Source: Alphaproteobacteria bacterium | Lineage (GTDB): Bacteria; Pseudomonadota; Alphaproteobacteria; GCA-2731375 | Direction: 5' to 3' | Assembly: GCA_030746295.1 (NCBI GenBank) | Contig: JASLMY010000001.1 | Span: 1-64,000 of the forward strand | Length of the DNA: 64,000 nucleotides | Part shown: positions 63,604-64,000 of the stretch, piece after piece | Position numbering within the stretch: position 1 is the stretch's first letter | Layout: the number at the start of each line of letters is the position of its first letter | The notes under the pieces: generated by a model | What the model saw: only the letters and a program-made list of their open reading frames with translations | What the model was told of the DNA's origin: nothing | The model's database searches: none | Position numbers and translations under genes: made by a program

Positions 63604-63664
63604 ACCAACGTCGGATCGTCCGTTGGCGATGCTGTTCGTAGGTTGGCGCAGGATCGTAAAGCAA

Positions 63665-63684
63665 AAACGTGTCTGACACGATTT
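63665..63684. repeat. Palindrome, RAYT-flanking copy 4
   Basis: Core CGTGTCTGACACG (63668-63680), centre T, inverse to copy 3 at a centre-to-centre distance of 77 bases. This mirrors the 76 bases between copies 1 and 2. Confidence 0.8.
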
Positions 63685-63703
63685 GTCGTGTTATCGGGAG
63701 GGG

Positions 63704-63719
63704 CATGTCGGACACGTTT
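63704..63719. repeat. Palindrome, RAYT-flanking copy 5 (degenerate)
   Basis: CATGTCGGACACGTTT, with core ATGTCGGACAC and a G centre. It lies 36 bases past copy 4 and is the weakest member, perhaps a decayed copy. Confidence 0.6.
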
Positions 63720-63941
63720 CTGGCTTTCCGCAGACCCTGGCGGCCGAACGGGGGCCGGTGGGGACCGGTCGCGGCGGGCGTCTTGCACCGCGACACGGTC
63801 GACAGGGTCATCTAGATAGGGATGAGCATCTTTCAATTATATTGGTGTTATGATCTTATCCGCATAAAGGGTGTGCGCGAAGACGCAAGCTGCGGCTGGC
63901 GGGGCGCTTGGCCCGCGCTGGCTTGGAGGAGGCGGAGGGCG
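63720..63941. other. Spacer with an AT-rich promoter-like segment
   Basis: After the palindromes there is no gene until 63942. Most of it is GC-rich and featureless. A sharply AT-rich stretch at about 63828-63856 includes TATGAT (63849-63854), a possible -10 for the last gene, but I see no good -35. Confidence 0.4.
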
Positions 63942-64000
63942 ATGGCGAGAGGCAGAACGATCGTCCTCAAGTGGGTATTGCCGCTATTCGTCGCCCTGAT
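63942..64000 (+). CDS. Membrane or exported protein, N-terminal fragment cut by the window edge
   Basis: An ATG at 63942 follows the strong purine-rich site GGAGGAGGCGGAGGG. The 19 complete codons read MARGRTIVLKWVLPLFVAL, a positive start followed by a hydrophobic segment, so a signal peptide or membrane anchor. Nothing more can be said because the gene runs off the window. Confidence 0.6.
   Translation, partial: MARGRTIVLKWVLPLFVAL

Overview
The window looks like chromosomal DNA of a high-GC Gram-negative bacterium, most likely an alphaproteobacterium of the Rhodospirillales type. The evidence is the cbb3 oxidase cluster ccoNOQP-ccoGHIS, a short SRP RNA ahead of dnaX-ybaB-recR, a membrane-anchored CycM-like cytochrome c beside kdsB and pheA, an orphan Flp pilin and a yejAABEF-type peptide importer. 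Genes are packed tightly, with many 4-base ATGA overlaps. I saw no prophage, integrase, CRISPR array, tRNA or 16S/23S rRNA. Product calls rest on motifs and residues read directly from the sequence; no database search was possible.

Layout. 0.3-3.1 kb (+): an AtzG/AtzE-like amidase pair and a class III CoA-transferase. 3.1-10.4 kb (-): a molybdenum hydroxylase (large subunit fused to a CoxG-like domain, FAD subunit, 2Fe-2S subunit) followed by an acyl-CoA ligase, a crotonase and a lone Hpt protein. 10.5-18.3 kb (-): the complete cbb3 oxidase and its assembly genes, including a 56-codon ccoS and a 49-codon ccoQ. An FNR/FixK-type box lies upstream. 18.6-21.4 kb (+): a NatAB-like ABC exporter and a CRP-type regulator. 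21.5 kb (-): a Flp pilin. 22.1-36.0 kb (-): an eleven-gene acyl-CoA operon with thiolase, HyuA/HyuB, acyl-CoA dehydrogenase, a two-subunit B12 mutase, a second molybdenum hydroxylase, a CoA-transferase and a crotonase. 36.1-39.7 kb (-): an EthD-like protein, recR, ybaB, dnaX and the SRP RNA. 39.7-40.4 kb (+): a HicAB toxin-antitoxin pair. 40.5-44.7 kb: nudC, pheA, kdsB, cytochrome c and an inositol-monophosphatase-family phosphatase. 44.8-52.5 kb (+): a peptide ABC importer with two paralogous binding proteins. 52.5-62.6 kb: mixed metabolic genes. 62.6-63.7 kb: a REP-associated tyrosine transposase (RAYT) flanked by inverted pairs of a short palindrome.

How the genes work together. Two separate molybdenum hydroxylase operons each pair a three-part hydroxylase with a CoA-activating enzyme and a crotonase. 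This suggests that hydroxylation happens on, or feeds into, CoA thioesters. The larger operon also has a coenzyme B12 carbon-skeleton mutase, a dehydrogenase, a thiolase and an ATP-dependent HyuAB enzyme. Together these could form a complete route from an unusual ketone, lactam or branched acid to central acyl-CoAs. I cannot name the substrate, and this operon is the best candidate for an undescribed system. Electrons would enter a respiratory chain that includes the microaerobic cbb3 oxidase. The mobile and selfish content is limited to HicAB, the RAYT with its palindromes and one REP-like repeat.
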